From NCBI RefSeq assembly GCF_012927165.1, contig NZ_JABBGA010000019.1, positions 42,919 to 106,918 on the forward strand: DNA of 64,000 bases, in the 5' to 3' direction. Position numbers and translations under genes: made by a program. This DNA is from Zoogloea dura. Lineage in GTDB: Bacteria; Pseudomonadota; Gammaproteobacteria; Burkholderiales; Rhodocyclaceae. Shown here one piece after another: positions 1-9,403 of the stretch. Each line of letters begins with the position of its first letter. Position 1 is the first letter of the stretch. The notes beneath the pieces are model-generated. The model was not told the DNA's origin. It worked only from the letters and a program-made list of their open reading frames with translations, and searched no databases.

Positions 1-3000
1 CTCTCCACCGAACAGCGAATCGTTGCCGCCCAAGCCCGATAGAGTGTCACTGCCGGTTCCGCCATCCAGCAGGTCGTTGCCGTGATAAGTGATGTTCAGA
101 TTGGCGTCATCGCCGACGAGCAGGTCGTTGTCGGCTTCGCCGAACAAGGTGTCGTTTCCACCGTCGCCACGCAGGGAGTCTTCTCCATCGCCGCCGAGGA
201 GGAGGTCATTGCCGGATAGGGCATAGATCGTTGCGGGCACTTCAAAGCCGGACGCGCCAAAATCGCCATGGATATAGTCATTGCCACCTGATCCGAGGAT
301 CGTATCTGCATCAATACCGCCCCACAGCCTATCATTGCCGCTGTTGCCGTCAACCAAGTCTTTGCCCTGATTGCCGGCTATCTGATCATCACCTTTTCCT
401 CCAAAAAGCTGCTCATTACCTTCTAGGCCAGAGATAATGTCATTTCCTTCTCCTCCGTCGATCAGATCGTCCGCTCCAGAGCCTCCTATTATATCGTTGC
501 CTGCCCCCCCGAGTATTGTATCGGCGCCGAGAGCCATACGAGAACTTGCTGGAGTAATCGAACTGTCCCTATCGATACCACTTGTGGTTGGTGGAGCGCC
601 GGCGCTATAGGAATACTGAAACATAAACGTGTGATAGCCGTAGGAGAATGATGGGTCATATTCAGAGTCACGGTGCCAATACTCCTGAGCGGCCGGGTCA
701 TCGATGTAAACCAATTGATCCTGACTCAAGATCTTTATCTGCCAGTAATCTGCTTCAAACGACCACCAGCCATCCCAGCTGCGGGCTCGATTGATTATTT
801 GGTTGTCCTTGTGGTATTGATACACCGTGCCGGCGAGCACCACATCCGCACCATCTCCGCAATCGATCAAGTCCGCGCCGTTGCCGCCGATGATGAGATC
901 GTCCCCCGTGCCTCCCAAAAGAGTGTCATCTCCAGCACGTCCGATTAAGATGTCGCGATCTGCACCTCCATCAACCCATTCATCAATCGATCCGTCCGCG
1001 CCATTAAAGAGGTCGTTGCCTGCCAAGCCCGAAGCCTGAGTTGCTCCTCCCATACTCAGAAAATCATTGCCTGCCGTGCCCGCACCGGTGGGCTTGGGGC
1101 TGTCTTCGGTGGCCAGAGTGATCCCCAATTGGCCACTTGAGAAATTCCGGACCCGCAACACCCCGCCGTCCGCCGCCACATTCAGGTCGTCGCCCCCTGC
1201 CGCATTCGCCGTCAGGGAAAAGACAAAGCGCTTGTCCTCGGATATCCATGTTCCATTGGAGAGCTTCTTGCTGCCCGCCAGGGTGTACTGGGTTCCGGAA
1301 ATAGACCATTTGATGACGCCCTTTCCATCGCTGTCGACGATGATGTCCCCGCCGCCGCTGGCATTGACGATATAGGTATCGGTGCCCTGGCCCCCCTGTA
1401 GGATGTCCGCGCCACTGTTGCCGGTGAGTGTGTCGTTGCCGTCGCCGCCGAAGAGGTGGTCCGTGAGTTCGGCGCCAGAGAGGGCGTCGTCCGCAGTCGA
1501 GCCGAATTCGACCTTATGAGGAGTGATGGCCACGAATGCGCCATCAGGCCGGACGGTGATGTTTTGGCCGGATTCGAGGTCATTGAACGCCCATGCCTCC
1601 TTACCGATCTTGCTGGACTCCAAGTTTGGATTGTTATCTTTGTTGGCTTGCTGGAGCCAACTGAGCATGGCGGCGCGATCGGCGAGCCAGAGGTCGGAGT
1701 AATTGCCTTGGCCTGCGGCACGCTGGGTCGAGGTCAGTTGTGCATCCGCGGCCCAGGCCTGGGCGAGCGCCTCGTTGGCCTTCTTGAGTGCGGCCAGGGC
1801 GTCGGCGTCGGTGGTCTTGAGGGCGAAGGGGGTGAGGTTGACGAGGGCGAGGAACTGGCCGAAGTCGGTGCGGGCGGTGTTGGGGTCAGTGGTGGGGGTG
1901 ACGAGGGTGACCTTGCCGGCGAGGGCTTTGAAGGCGTCGTTGTTCTTGAGGTCGGAGATCGCCGAGTGCAGTGCTTCCCGGGCGGTCATGTCGTGCCAGG
2001 TGTTGCCGGTGTCCAGTGACTCCCCGGCGCCCGTCCGCAGGAAGCGCAGGCGCCGATCGACGCCCGTTACGGTCAGGAACAAGCCATCCAGGATGGTTTC
2101 CAGGGTGTAGCCTTCGGCCTTGCCCTGGCTGAAGAGAATGGTCTCTCTTTCTGTGTGGGTAGCGGCGCTGAAAATGCCGGCTAGTTCTTCCCTGGTGACG
2201 AGGGGGGCGAGGCGGGCAAACAGATCCTGGACCGCGAGGGAGTCCACAAGGAGAACGAGGCTGTGGGTGTCGCCGAAATCGTTGGTGGTGTAGTAGTCGA
2301 CAAGCAGTTTGGCATCGGCATAATTGACCGTTTCAACCAAGGCGCTGAGCAAGACGTCTCCGCGGGCAAGCGGCTGGTCCTCGATATAGATCGGGGTGCC
2401 TTTCCCGTAATGCCATTGGGAGTTGGCGACTCCGGATGGGGATTGTGCCCCATAGATATCGTAACTGGGCAGTCCGACGACTGTGCCCCTGAGGTTTCGA
2501 TTGGAAATGGCATCCCAGCCGCTGAGCGCAACGTTGGTACGATAGGGTGATATGGAGGGATCGGCCATCAGTACGGCAAGCTGGTAATCGAGCTTGACGG
2601 CCTCGATTTGTACGGTGCGCCCGTCTGTCGAGAGCGCGGAGACCGCGACGGGCTTGGTGCCTTCGCTGTATTCTTTGAGAGCGGCGACACGGTCTATTTC
2701 TGCCCATATTGTTCTTATGTTCGTCAGCGCTTGGCGAATGATGCCTTTTTCTGAGACCGATCCAGCGGTGCGATCGATAAGTTCAAAATCCGCATCAGTG
2801 GGTCTGGTGCCTGCATTGAATTTGGACCGAATATCCCGGTAGAGTTTCTGGATTCGTGCGTCACTGAAGCGGATCTGTTCCCCATCCGTATTCGTCCTCC
2901 TGCGCTGGAATTCGCTGATGACAGCGTCCAGGGATGTATTGGAGTGCACGTCGCCAACGCCAGCACCGTTGAAGGTATAGACCGCGCTGACCCGCTCAGT

Positions 3001-3516
3001 GCCGTGAAGCAGTGAGAATGCGGTGGCCAAGTGCCCACCGAGGCTGTATCCGGTGACAGTAACCTTGGCGTCACGGGTGAGCACGCCGTTGGCCTGGAGC
3101 TTCTCCCACCAGGCTTCCATGTCGGCGATCTGCCCGAGCGCCCAGCCGTGCTCTTTGATCTCCATCTTGTTGGTGGCCTGGTTGTCGCGTACGGCGTCGT
3201 CGACGAACTCGGTGCTGCGGAAGGATATGACGAGTTCTTTTGTCTTATTGTTCTTGAATAGGGTGGCGCTAAAGCCGGTGCTGGTGTTGGGCTGGTGGGC
3301 GATGATTTCCCAGCCTTCGGCGAGGAAGCTGGAAGCGAGGGGGGAAGGAAATTTGCTGGCGTGGTTGTTGCCGTCGGTTAGGTATTTTGGTGGAAGTACG
3401 GGGATGCCAGATGTGATAATCGGTGAGCCAATATTACTCCCTTTTTCGAGAGTCGCCTCTGCGGCCATTTGTAAATTGGCATACTTCAGAAAATTTTGAA
3501 TACTGTCGTTTGACAT
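1..3516 (-). CDS. RTX (calcium-repeat) lipase-like secreted protein, partial at C-terminus
   Basis: The frame is open from ATG 3516 through base 1 (1172 codons) without a stop, so the C-terminus lies outside the window. An N-terminal alpha/beta-hydrolase region of the class 3 lipase/RTX lipase type carries GYSLGGH, with the probable nucleophile Ser158, followed by FNGAGVGD. From about residue 670, and again from about 790 to the window edge, there are many GGxGxDxLx nonapeptides (for example GGDGNDTLTG, GGAGNDIIGG), the calcium-binding RTX beta-roll typical of type I-secreted proteins. There is no N-terminal signal peptide, as expected for type I secretion. Start 3516 has GGAG about 9 nt upstream; an in-frame ATG at 3531 is the alternative. 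A two-TM protein lies 15 bp upstream on the same strand. Lipase versus phospholipase specificity cannot be told; no type I transporter is in view. Confidence 0.85.
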   Translation of the reverse strand, partial: MSNDSIQNFLKYANLQMAAEATLEKGSNIGSPIITSGIPVLPPKYLTDGNNHASKFPSPLASSFLAEGWEIIAHQPNTSTGFSATLFKNNKTKELVISFRSTEFVDDAVRDNQATNKMEIKEHGWALGQIADMEAWWEKLQANGVLTRDAKVTVTGYSLGGHLATAFSLLHGTERVSAVYTFNGAGVGDVHSNTSLDAVISEFQRRRTNTDGEQIRFSDARIQKLYRDIRSKFNAGTRPTDADFELIDRTAGSVSEKGIIRQALTNIRTIWAEIDRVAALKEYSEGTKPVAVSALSTDGRTVQIEAVKLDYQLAVLMADPSISPYRTNVALSGWDAISNRNLRGTVVGLPSYDIYGAQSPSGVANSQWHYGKGTPIYIEDQPLARGDVLLSALVETVNYADAKLLVDYYTTNDFGDTHSLVLLVDSLAVQDLFARLAPLVTREELAGIFSAATHTERETILFSQGKAEGYTLETILDGLFLTVTGVDRRLRFLRTGAGESLDTGNTWHDMTAREALHSAISDLKNNDAFKALAGKVTLVTPTTDPNTARTDFGQFLALVNLTPFALKTTDADALAALKKANEALAQAWAADAQLTSTQRAAGQGNYSDLWLADRAAMLSWLQQANKDNNPNLESSKIGKEAWAFNDLESGQNITVRPDGAFVAITPHKVEFGSTADDALSGAELTDHLFGGDGNDTLTGNSGADILQGGQGTDTYIVNASGGGDIIVDSDGKGVIKWSISGTQYTLAGSKKLSNGTWISEDKRFVFSLTANAAGGDDLNVAADGGVLRVRNFSSGQLGITLATEDSPKPTGAGTAGNDFLSMGGATQASGLAGNDLFNGADGSIDEWVDGGADRDILIGRAGDDTLLGGTGDDLIIGGNGADLIDCGDGADVVLAGTVYQYHKDNQIINRARSWDGWWSFEADYWQIKILSQDQLVYIDDPAAQEYWHRDSEYDPSFSYGYHTFMFQYSYSAGAPPTTSGIDRDSSITPASSRMALGADTILGGAGNDIIGGSGADDLIDGGEGNDIISGLEGNEQLFGGKGDDQIAGNQGKDLVDGNSGNDRLWGGIDADTILGSGGNDYIHGDFGASGFEVPATIYALSGNDLLLGGDGEDSLRGDGGNDTLFGEADNDLLVGDDANLNITYHGNDLLDGGTGSDTLSGLGGNDSLFGGE

Positions 3517-3531
3517 TATTTCTTTCTCCAT

Positions 3532-4482
3532 TTACCGGTTCTTAATTTTAAGAACTTGCTCAGTGAAATCTCTGTCCCAAAAATATCTATAGGTTATGTC
3601 AATGGTATATTTAGGGCAGGACCATTGTTTAGCTTGTTCCCACGGCGTTCGCGAGCCCCCCGTCGAGCCCATTCCCTCGTCCATGAAATAGCCGATTCGT
3701 TCGGCGAGGATCTCGTTGGTTTGCAGATCCAAGACGCGGAATGCACTGCCGGCTATCCATTGGGCTCGCTCTTCCGGGGTGGTGAGATCCTCGAAGATGA
3801 CGCCGTAGCGGGGCAGCGGGCCAGGGGAGGGGAATTTGTTGACGACGAAGCGGTAAAGAGGCGTGCGTACGGGATCTGGCTGGGGCTGAGCCCCCGCTGA
3901 GTCGGTGGTGTCTCCCGGGGAGATCTGAATGGCGAGGGTGTGGCGCGTGATGCTGTCGTCGTCCTGGTCGCGCAGGTCGAGGTAGGCATAGCCGGGTTGG
4001 TTCCAGACATGGCGCTCTCCGCCATACCCCCCCATCCACCCTCCAAGCAATTGCCCCTCCTTGTTCCGCGGAAGGAGGAAGGAGAGTGGGTAGTCGCTTT
4101 CCCAGGGATTGCCGACGGCCCCGAAAGGGTCTTCGACGATCTGGGGCAAGGTGCCGCCGTGGCGGCGTTTGCGCAGGATGGCGATGGCCTCGACGTCCTC
4201 CACCGTCCGGTAGATCTTCTCGCCGGCGTTCTTGCAGCGTTCCTGGAAGTGGGCGCGGGCCTGCTGGAGCCGGGCGTGGTAGTGGTCGCTGCGCTTCTGC
4301 CGCTCCCAGGCCCAGCGCCCCGGAAAGGCAATGAGCAGGCCAAGCACGGTGGCGACGGCCAGATATTTGCCGGGCCGGGTGTTGGGCAGGGCCCAGGCGC
4401 CCACCAGGATGCCGATGATGAACATCCACATCAGGATGCCGATGCCGCGCAGGATGTCTGCGCCGGGGCCGAGTTCTAGCAT
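3532..4482 (-). CDS. Hypothetical two-TM membrane protein upstream of the RTX lipase
   Basis: A 316-aa protein with two hydrophobic helices near residues 10-31 and 38-56, then a basic/coiled stretch (about 58-85) and a large soluble domain rich in aromatic residues, Pro and Gly. I do not recognise the family. The ATG is preceded by GAGG, and the start overlaps the stop of the glycosyltransferase by 7 bp, which suggests translational coupling. The stop is about 15 bp before the RTX gene start, so the three genes probably form one transcript. A helper role for the RTX protein (retention, immunity or export) is a guess from position only. Confidence 0.7.
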   Translation of the reverse strand: MLELGPGADILRGIGILMWMFIIGILVGAWALPNTRPGKYLAVATVLGLLIAFPGRWAWERQKRSDHYHARLQQARAHFQERCKNAGEKIYRTVEDVEAIAILRKRRHGGTLPQIVEDPFGAVGNPWESDYPLSFLLPRNKEGQLLGGWMGGYGGERHVWNQPGYAYLDLRDQDDDSITRHTLAIQISPGDTTDSAGAQPQPDPVRTPLYRFVVNKFPSPGPLPRYGVIFEDLTTPEERAQWIAGSAFRVLDLQTNEILAERIGYFMDEGMGSTGGSRTPWEQAKQWSCPKYTIDITYRYFWDRDFTEQVLKIKNR

Positions 4483-5747
4483 GGTGAAACCTCGTTTGCT
4501 GCCGTGGAGTGCGCGGCGCCTGTGGATGGAGTGGGGGGCGGATGGGCGGGGATTCCAAGCAGCCGCGCATAGCCCTCGATGCCCTTCTCCAGGGTGTAGG
4601 ACTGGCGGACGGTCTGCTGGGCTTGGCGCCGGAGTTCGGTAAAGCGTTGGGGCTCGGCCAGGGCTTCGATGGTTTGTGTGGCGAGGCCCTGGATGTCGAA
4701 GAAGTCCACCAGCAGCCCGTTGTGGCCATGCTGGATGACTTCCTCGACCGGGGCGGTACGCGACCCGATGAGGAGGCAGCCGGTGGCCATGGCCTCGAGC
4801 GCAGACCAGGACAGCACGAAGGGGTAGATGAAATAGATGTGGGCCGCCGAGATCTGCAGGATGCGGCGGTAGGTGGCGTAGGGGACCTTGCCGAGGAAGT
4901 GGGTGCGGGTGGGGTCGAGCTTGACCTCGGCTAGCATCTTCCGGCGCCAGTTGGGGGCGTCCTTGGGGCGCCGGCCGTAGCTCACGCCGTCTCCGCCGAC
5001 GATCAGGGCATGGCAGGTGGGGTGCAGGCGCTGGATCTGTTCAAGGGCGCGCATGAAGACGTGGAAGCCTCGATAGGGCTCCAGGTTGCGGGCCACGTAG
5101 GTGATCACCGGGGCGCCCTGGCGCAGGACGAGCCCGGAGCGGAGGCGGATCCAGGCCTTGGGGTCGGGGTTGAGGTGCTGGGTGTCGATGCCTTCGTGGA
5201 TGACGTGGATGCGCGAGCGGTGTGTCTCCGGGTGGCGGCTCCATTGCCAATGAGTCGGGCTGACGCCGAGGTCGCACTGCTCAAGATTGAGGGTGTGCAG
5301 GGCCTTCCAAGTGCGGACCCGGGCGGCATCGTCGAGGGTGCTCGGAAACTCCGGGTCGAAGCCCAGGTCGGCGCCGGGTGTGCCGTAGTACCACTCGCAG
5401 AAGTGGATGAGCCGGGCGTTGGGAAAGACGTCGCGTGCGTAGAGGGTTTCGCCCCAGCCGGGGTGGGCCACGATGGCATCGGGCACGAAGCCCTTGTTCT
5501 TGAGTGTGAGCAGCACGCGCAGCATGCCTTGGCCATGGAGAACCGCGTTCTCCATCTGGCGGAGATAAGGGTGCTGATGGGAATGCGGCGCGCGGTGGGG
5601 CGAGTAGCGCAGGATGTTGAGGCCGGGAATCCCCGGGGCGCGGTCGCGTCCGATGCCGACGACCTGCAGGTCGGGACGGTAGGCCCAGGCCTGGGCAAGG
5701 TGCCGGAACTGGCCCGGGAAATTCTGGTGGATCAGCAGGATACGCAT
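4476..5747 (-). CDS. GT4-type glycosyltransferase
   Basis: About 423 aa from the ATG at 5747, which begins MRILLIHQNFPGQFRHLA, the usual N-terminal GT-B strand/loop. An ATG at 5819 would add 24 residues with no support. The C-terminal half has the GT4 donor-binding features: YVARNLEPYRG, the ALIVGGDG segment, FLGKVPY and an E-x7-E-type loop (SWSALEAMATGCLLIGSRTAPVEE, split here as SWSALEAMATG then APVEEV). Such enzymes transfer a sugar from a nucleotide donor to glycans or lipids in the cytoplasm. The C-terminal tail is Pro/Ala-rich. It is first in an apparent operon with the membrane protein and RTX protein; acceptor and sugar are unknown. Confidence 0.85.
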   Translation of the reverse strand: MRILLIHQNFPGQFRHLAQAWAYRPDLQVVGIGRDRAPGIPGLNILRYSPHRAPHSHQHPYLRQMENAVLHGQGMLRVLLTLKNKGFVPDAIVAHPGWGETLYARDVFPNARLIHFCEWYYGTPGADLGFDPEFPSTLDDAARVRTWKALHTLNLEQCDLGVSPTHWQWSRHPETHRSRIHVIHEGIDTQHLNPDPKAWIRLRSGLVLRQGAPVITYVARNLEPYRGFHVFMRALEQIQRLHPTCHALIVGGDGVSYGRRPKDAPNWRRKMLAEVKLDPTRTHFLGKVPYATYRRILQISAAHIYFIYPFVLSWSALEAMATGCLLIGSRTAPVEEVIQHGHNGLLVDFFDIQGLATQTIEALAEPQRFTELRRQAQQTVRQSYTLEKGIEGYARLLGIPAHPPPTPSTGAAHSTAANEVSPC

Positions 5748-6062
5748 CGAAGCCTGGCGGTTTCCCGTGAGCGGATGGTGTTTGATCGAGAGCCGGGACA
5801 GGTGCGCCTGGATGCTCAAGATGGGTGGATATTTTATTTCAATATATGCTTTCGGGCTTGGTGATAAATGTCATTTAAATTCTGTGATGGATTGTTGTTT
5901 TGTTGAATTTGTAATTTTTCAGCAGCGTTGGTACGCCGTCATGCCACACGACGCTTGGGTTCTAAGGGGAGCGATAACCCCCACCCCTGAACTTCCGTAA
6001 CCCACCCCCGTCCACTCTTCAGGTATTGTGCATTGCAGCAATTCTCTTGAAGGAGGTCCGCG
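5748..6062. other. Divergent intergenic region, AT-rich
   Basis: The 315 bp between the glycosyltransferase (minus) and the patatin gene (plus). Bases about 5820-5935 are clearly AT-rich against the GC-rich surroundings and probably hold divergent promoters. I see no convincing operator dyad or small gene. A near-perfect Shine-Dalgarno (AAGGAGG) ends at 6057, just ahead of the plus-strand ATG. Confidence 0.5.
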
Positions 6063-7112
6063 ATGTTTGCAAAACGCTGGTGGGCGAAGCCGGATGCGGG
6101 GCCGCCGGCCCTGAGCCTGGCCTTGCAGGGGGGCGGGGCGCATGGGGCGTATACCTGGGGGGTGCTCGACCGCCTGCTGGAGGAAGGCTTGCCGCTGGAC
6201 GGGGTGAGCGGGACGAGTGCCGGGGCGATGAATGCGGTGGCGCTGGCCCAGGGCTGGATGACGGGCGGGCCGGAGGGGGCGCGGGAGAGCCTGGCCGGGT
6301 TCTGGGAGGCGGTGGCGGATTCGACGCCCTTCGAGCTGGATCTGCTGCACAGCTTCAACCCTTCCGGCGATGGTTCGCTGCCGGGGCCGCTGGTGGCGAT
6401 GCTGGAGTGGACGCGGCATTTCTCGCCCTACCAGCTCAATCCCTTCGAGCTCAACCCGCTGCGCGACGTGGTGCGGGCGCGCTTCGATTTCGAGCGGCTG
6501 CGGCGGGACTGTCAGCTGAAGCTGTTCATTGCGGCGACGCGGGTGCGTACCGGCAAGGTGCGCCTGTTCCGCACGGCGGAGTTGAGCGAGGAGGCCTTGC
6601 TGGCCTCGGCCTGTCTGCCCACCCTGCACCATGCGGTGGAGATCGAGGGCGAGGCGTACTGGGATGGAGGCTTCACCGCCAATCCGGCGGTCTACCCGCT
6701 GATGTACGAGTGCGCCGCGCCGGACATCGTGCTGGTGCTGCTGAACCCCCTGGTGCGCGAGGAGGCGCCGCGCAGCGCGGAACAGATAGCCGCGCGCAGC
6801 ATGGAGTTGGGTTTCTCCACGACCTTCCTGCGCGAGATGCGCATGATCGCCCAGGCGCGGGCCTACATCGGGGAGGGCAAGGGCTGGATGCCGCTGGGGC
6901 GCTTCGAGCGCAAGCTGATGTCGCTACGCTTCCACATGATAGAGGCCGAGGAGCTGGCCGCGGTGGGGAACGGCAGCAAGCTCAACGCGACGCGGGCCTT
7001 CCTGCACGAACTGCGTGACCTGGGCCGCGCCCGGGCGGCCCGCTGGCTGCGCCTGCACCAGGGCGCGCTGGGCCATCGCGAGACGGCGGACGTGGACGGC
7101 CTGTTCAGCTGA
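6063..7112 (+). CDS. Patatin-like phospholipase (RssA-type)
   Basis: A 349-aa protein. Patatin features in order: glycine-rich oxyanion loop LQGGGAHGAY (about residues 20-29), nucleophile elbow GTSAG (about 49-53), and the catalytic-dyad Asp in YWDGGFTANP (about 200). Patatins are Ser-Asp lipid acyl hydrolases; this one has no signal peptide and is probably cytoplasmic or membrane-associated. AAGGAGG lies 6 nt before the ATG, one of the strongest ribosome sites in the window. It ends 65 bp before the convergent GST gene. Substrate unknown; it is distinct from the larger patatin at 18.6-20.4 kb. Confidence 0.88.
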   Translation: MFAKRWWAKPDAGPPALSLALQGGGAHGAYTWGVLDRLLEEGLPLDGVSGTSAGAMNAVALAQGWMTGGPEGARESLAGFWEAVADSTPFELDLLHSFNPSGDGSLPGPLVAMLEWTRHFSPYQLNPFELNPLRDVVRARFDFERLRRDCQLKLFIAATRVRTGKVRLFRTAELSEEALLASACLPTLHHAVEIEGEAYWDGGFTANPAVYPLMYECAAPDIVLVLLNPLVREEAPRSAEQIAARSMELGFSTTFLREMRMIAQARAYIGEGKGWMPLGRFERKLMSLRFHMIEAEELAAVGNGSKLNATRAFLHELRDLGRARAARWLRLHQGALGHRETADVDGLFS

Positions 7113-7177
7113 AGCGCTGCGCACCGCCGGCGGGCGCGTGCCTCGCGCTGGTGCGCCGGGGCGCCGGATGGATTGCC

Positions 7178-7834
7178 TCAGAACTCGACTTCCAGCTCCT
7201 CGATGTCGTCGGGTTCCAGCCTGGCCGCGTCGATCCAGGGCTGCATTTCCGGCATGGCCATGATGGTTGCGCAATAGGCCGCGCAGGCGGCGTCTAGGGG
7301 CACGTCGTAGGTCAGGAAGCGGGTGGCCACCGGGGCGTACATGGCGTCGGCGAGGGTGCGCCCGGTGCCGAACAGGTAGGGGCCGCCGTAGCGCTGCAGG
7401 CAGTCGCGCCAGATTTCGGTGACCCGTTCGATGTCGCCCTGGGCGCGTGACCACACGGTGAACTTGGGGAAACGGGCCTTCAGGTTCATGGGCAGGGCCG
7501 CACGCAAGGCACTGAAACCGGAGTGCATTTCGCCGCAGATCGAGCGGCAGTGGGCCCGGGCGGCGGGGTCGGCGGGCAGCAGGCCGGCCTTGGGCTTGAG
7601 CTCGTTGAGGTATTCGCCGATGGCCAGGGTGTCCCACACCGAGATGGCCCCATGGGTGAGCCGCGGCACGCGCACCGACGGGGCCAGCAACAGGAGTTCG
7701 GCGCGGGCGCCGGGGTCATCCTGCTCGACCATCTCCTCGCTGAAGTCCAGTCCGGCAAAGCGGGCCATGAGCCAGCCGCGGAGGGACCAGGACGAATAGT
7801 TCTTGCTGCTCAGGGTGAGGGCGGCGGCGGCCAT
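7178..7834 (-). CDS. Glutathione S-transferase family protein
   Basis: 218 aa from ATG 7834 (GAGGAG 7 nt upstream); upstream in-frame ATGs are unsupported. The N-terminal thioredoxin-fold half has SSKNYSSWSLRGW, where a Ser/Tyr cluster would activate glutathione, and VPRLTHGAISVWDTLAI, the cis-Pro plus glutathione-gamma-glutamyl site (VPxL...ES-like). The C-terminal half is helical with the N-capping segment TLADAMYAPVATR. Cytosolic GSTs conjugate or reduce electrophiles; the substrate is not predictable. It is divergent from phaZ across mirror-image sigma-54-like motifs. Confidence 0.85.
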   Translation of the reverse strand: MAAAALTLSSKNYSSWSLRGWLMARFAGLDFSEEMVEQDDPGARAELLLLAPSVRVPRLTHGAISVWDTLAIGEYLNELKPKAGLLPADPAARAHCRSICGEMHSGFSALRAALPMNLKARFPKFTVWSRAQGDIERVTEIWRDCLQRYGGPYLFGTGRTLADAMYAPVATRFLTYDVPLDAACAAYCATIMAMPEMQPWIDAARLEPDDIEELEVEF

Positions 7835-7881
7835 GGGGTGTCTCCTCGAAGCGTGCGAAGCGGGATTGCCGGCTTGTTTCA

Positions 7882-7897
7882 AGCAAAGCGCATGCCG
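7882..7897 (-). promoter_or_regulatory. Candidate sigma-54 promoter for the GST gene
   Basis: On the minus strand this reads CGGCATGCGCTTTGCT, 14 of 16 positions of TGGCACG-N4-TTGCT with the essential GG and GC exactly 10 bases apart. It lies 48 bp upstream of the GST ATG. It mirrors the plus-strand copy at 7913-7928, so the pair could instead be a dyad operator. Confidence 0.45.
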
Positions 7898-7912
7898 GGC
7901 TCTTGGGTGGTA

Positions 7913-7928
7913 CGGCATGTCTATTGCT
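7913..7928 (+). promoter_or_regulatory. Candidate sigma-54 promoter for phaZ
   Basis: CGGCATGTCTATTGCT matches 14 of 16 sigma-54 consensus positions with correct GG-N10-GC spacing. It is about 40 bp upstream of the PHA depolymerase ATG at 7968, a plausible -24/-12 position. It forms an inverted repeat with 7882-7897. Confidence 0.45.
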
Positions 7929-7967
7929 TGATCGTACTCACCAACTTGAGCACCTACAAAAACGACC

Positions 7968-9212
7968 ATGTCCCCCAACAGCCCCGCCCTGCATTACCAG
8001 GCCTACCAAACCCTGGCCGACCTGACTACGCCGGCGCGTACGGTGGCGCGTGCGCTGGCGCCCTGGCTGCACCACAGCCTGTTCTGGTACCCGCACAGCC
8101 GCTTGTTGCGCAAGGCGGCGGCCGCCTGCGAGGTGATCGCCCTGTCAGGGCTTACCCACCATCGGCCGCCCTTCGGCATCGATGCCGTCGACACCGACCA
8201 GGGGCGCTGCCGGGTGGTGGAGGAGGCGGTGTTCGCCACGCCCTTCTGTACCCTGCAGCGCTTCCGCCGGGAGCCGGCCATCGAGGGCCAGCCCAAGGTG
8301 CTGCTGGTGGCGCCGGTGTCGGGCCACTTCGCGACCCTGCTGCGGGGCACCGTGCAGACCCTCCTGCAGGACCACGACGTGTATGTGACCGACTGGCACA
8401 ACGTGCGGGACATCCCCCTGTCTGAGGGCGCCTTCGACCTGGACACCTTCATCGAGCACATCATCCGCTTCGTGGACTGGCTGGGGCCGCATACCCACCT
8501 GGTGGCGGTGTGCCAGCCCACCGTGCCGACCCTGGCCGCGGTGGCGGTGATGGCCGAGGAGGGCCACCCCCACCAGCCGCGCAGCATGACGCTGATGGCC
8601 GGCCCGATCGATTGCCGGATCAATCCGACCGAGGTGAACAACATGGCCACCAGCAAGCCGATCGAGTGGTTCGAGCGCAATCTCATCGGGGTGGTGCCGC
8701 TGCGCTACAAGGGCGCGTTCCGCCGCGTGTATCCGGGCTTTCTGCAGATCTCCGCCTTCATGAGCATGAACCTGGACCGCCACAAGGAGTCCTTCCACCG
8801 GATGTACGGGCATTTTGTCGAGGGCGATACGCTCAAGGCCCATGGCATCAAGGAGTTCTACGACGAGTACCTGGCCATGATGGATCTGCCCGCCGAGTTC
8901 TACCTGCAGACGGTGCGCTCGGTGTTCCAGGAATACCTGTTGCCGCAAGGGAAGATGACTTACCGGGGGCGTCCGGTGCGTCCGGAACTGATCCGCCGCA
9001 CCGCCCTGTTTACGGTCGAAGGGGAGCGCGACGACATCTGTTCCATCGGCCAGACCCTGGCCGCCCACGACCTGTGCAGCAAGCTGGCGCCCTATCGAAA
9101 GCAGCATCACCTGCAGGCCGGTGTGGGGCATTACGGGGTGTTCAACGGCAAGCGCTGGGACCGCCAGATCTATCCGCGGATCCGCGATTTCATCCACGCC
9201 TTCGACGAGTAG
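7968..9212 (+). CDS. phaZ: Intracellular polyhydroxyalkanoate depolymerase
   Basis: A 414-aa protein matching the intracellular PHA (PHB) depolymerase family of the Ralstonia PhaZ1 type, which mobilises stored native polyester granules in the cytoplasm. There is no signal peptide. Instead of a Ser lipase box it has the family's Cys nucleophile in AVCQPTVP (Cys182), with a C-terminal His in GVGHYGVFNGKRW completing the triad. Length fits the family (about 410-420 aa). It is divergent from the GST gene and has a sigma-54-like motif upstream, which would tie storage use to nitrogen or starvation signals if real. Confidence 0.92.
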   Translation: MSPNSPALHYQAYQTLADLTTPARTVARALAPWLHHSLFWYPHSRLLRKAAAACEVIALSGLTHHRPPFGIDAVDTDQGRCRVVEEAVFATPFCTLQRFRREPAIEGQPKVLLVAPVSGHFATLLRGTVQTLLQDHDVYVTDWHNVRDIPLSEGAFDLDTFIEHIIRFVDWLGPHTHLVAVCQPTVPTLAAVAVMAEEGHPHQPRSMTLMAGPIDCRINPTEVNNMATSKPIEWFERNLIGVVPLRYKGAFRRVYPGFLQISAFMSMNLDRHKESFHRMYGHFVEGDTLKAHGIKEFYDEYLAMMDLPAEFYLQTVRSVFQEYLLPQGKMTYRGRPVRPELIRRTALFTVEGERDDICSIGQTLAAHDLCSKLAPYRKQHHLQAGVGHYGVFNGKRWDRQIYPRIRDFIHAFDE

Positions 9213-9403
9213 CCCCCCGCCGCAAGCCCCCGGGGGATGTCCGGCTTGCCGGCGCGTGGGCCGGAGAGGCGCAGCCGCTGGAGGATCCCGCCGGGAGGGG
9301 GTGTGTAAAAACCCTGAAATAAGTAGGTGTTTCTTCTAAAGGCCAGCGGCATCGGGCCGATACGCAACGGGTTGCAGCCCATCCCCGTTTGCGAAGAAGA
9401 AAA

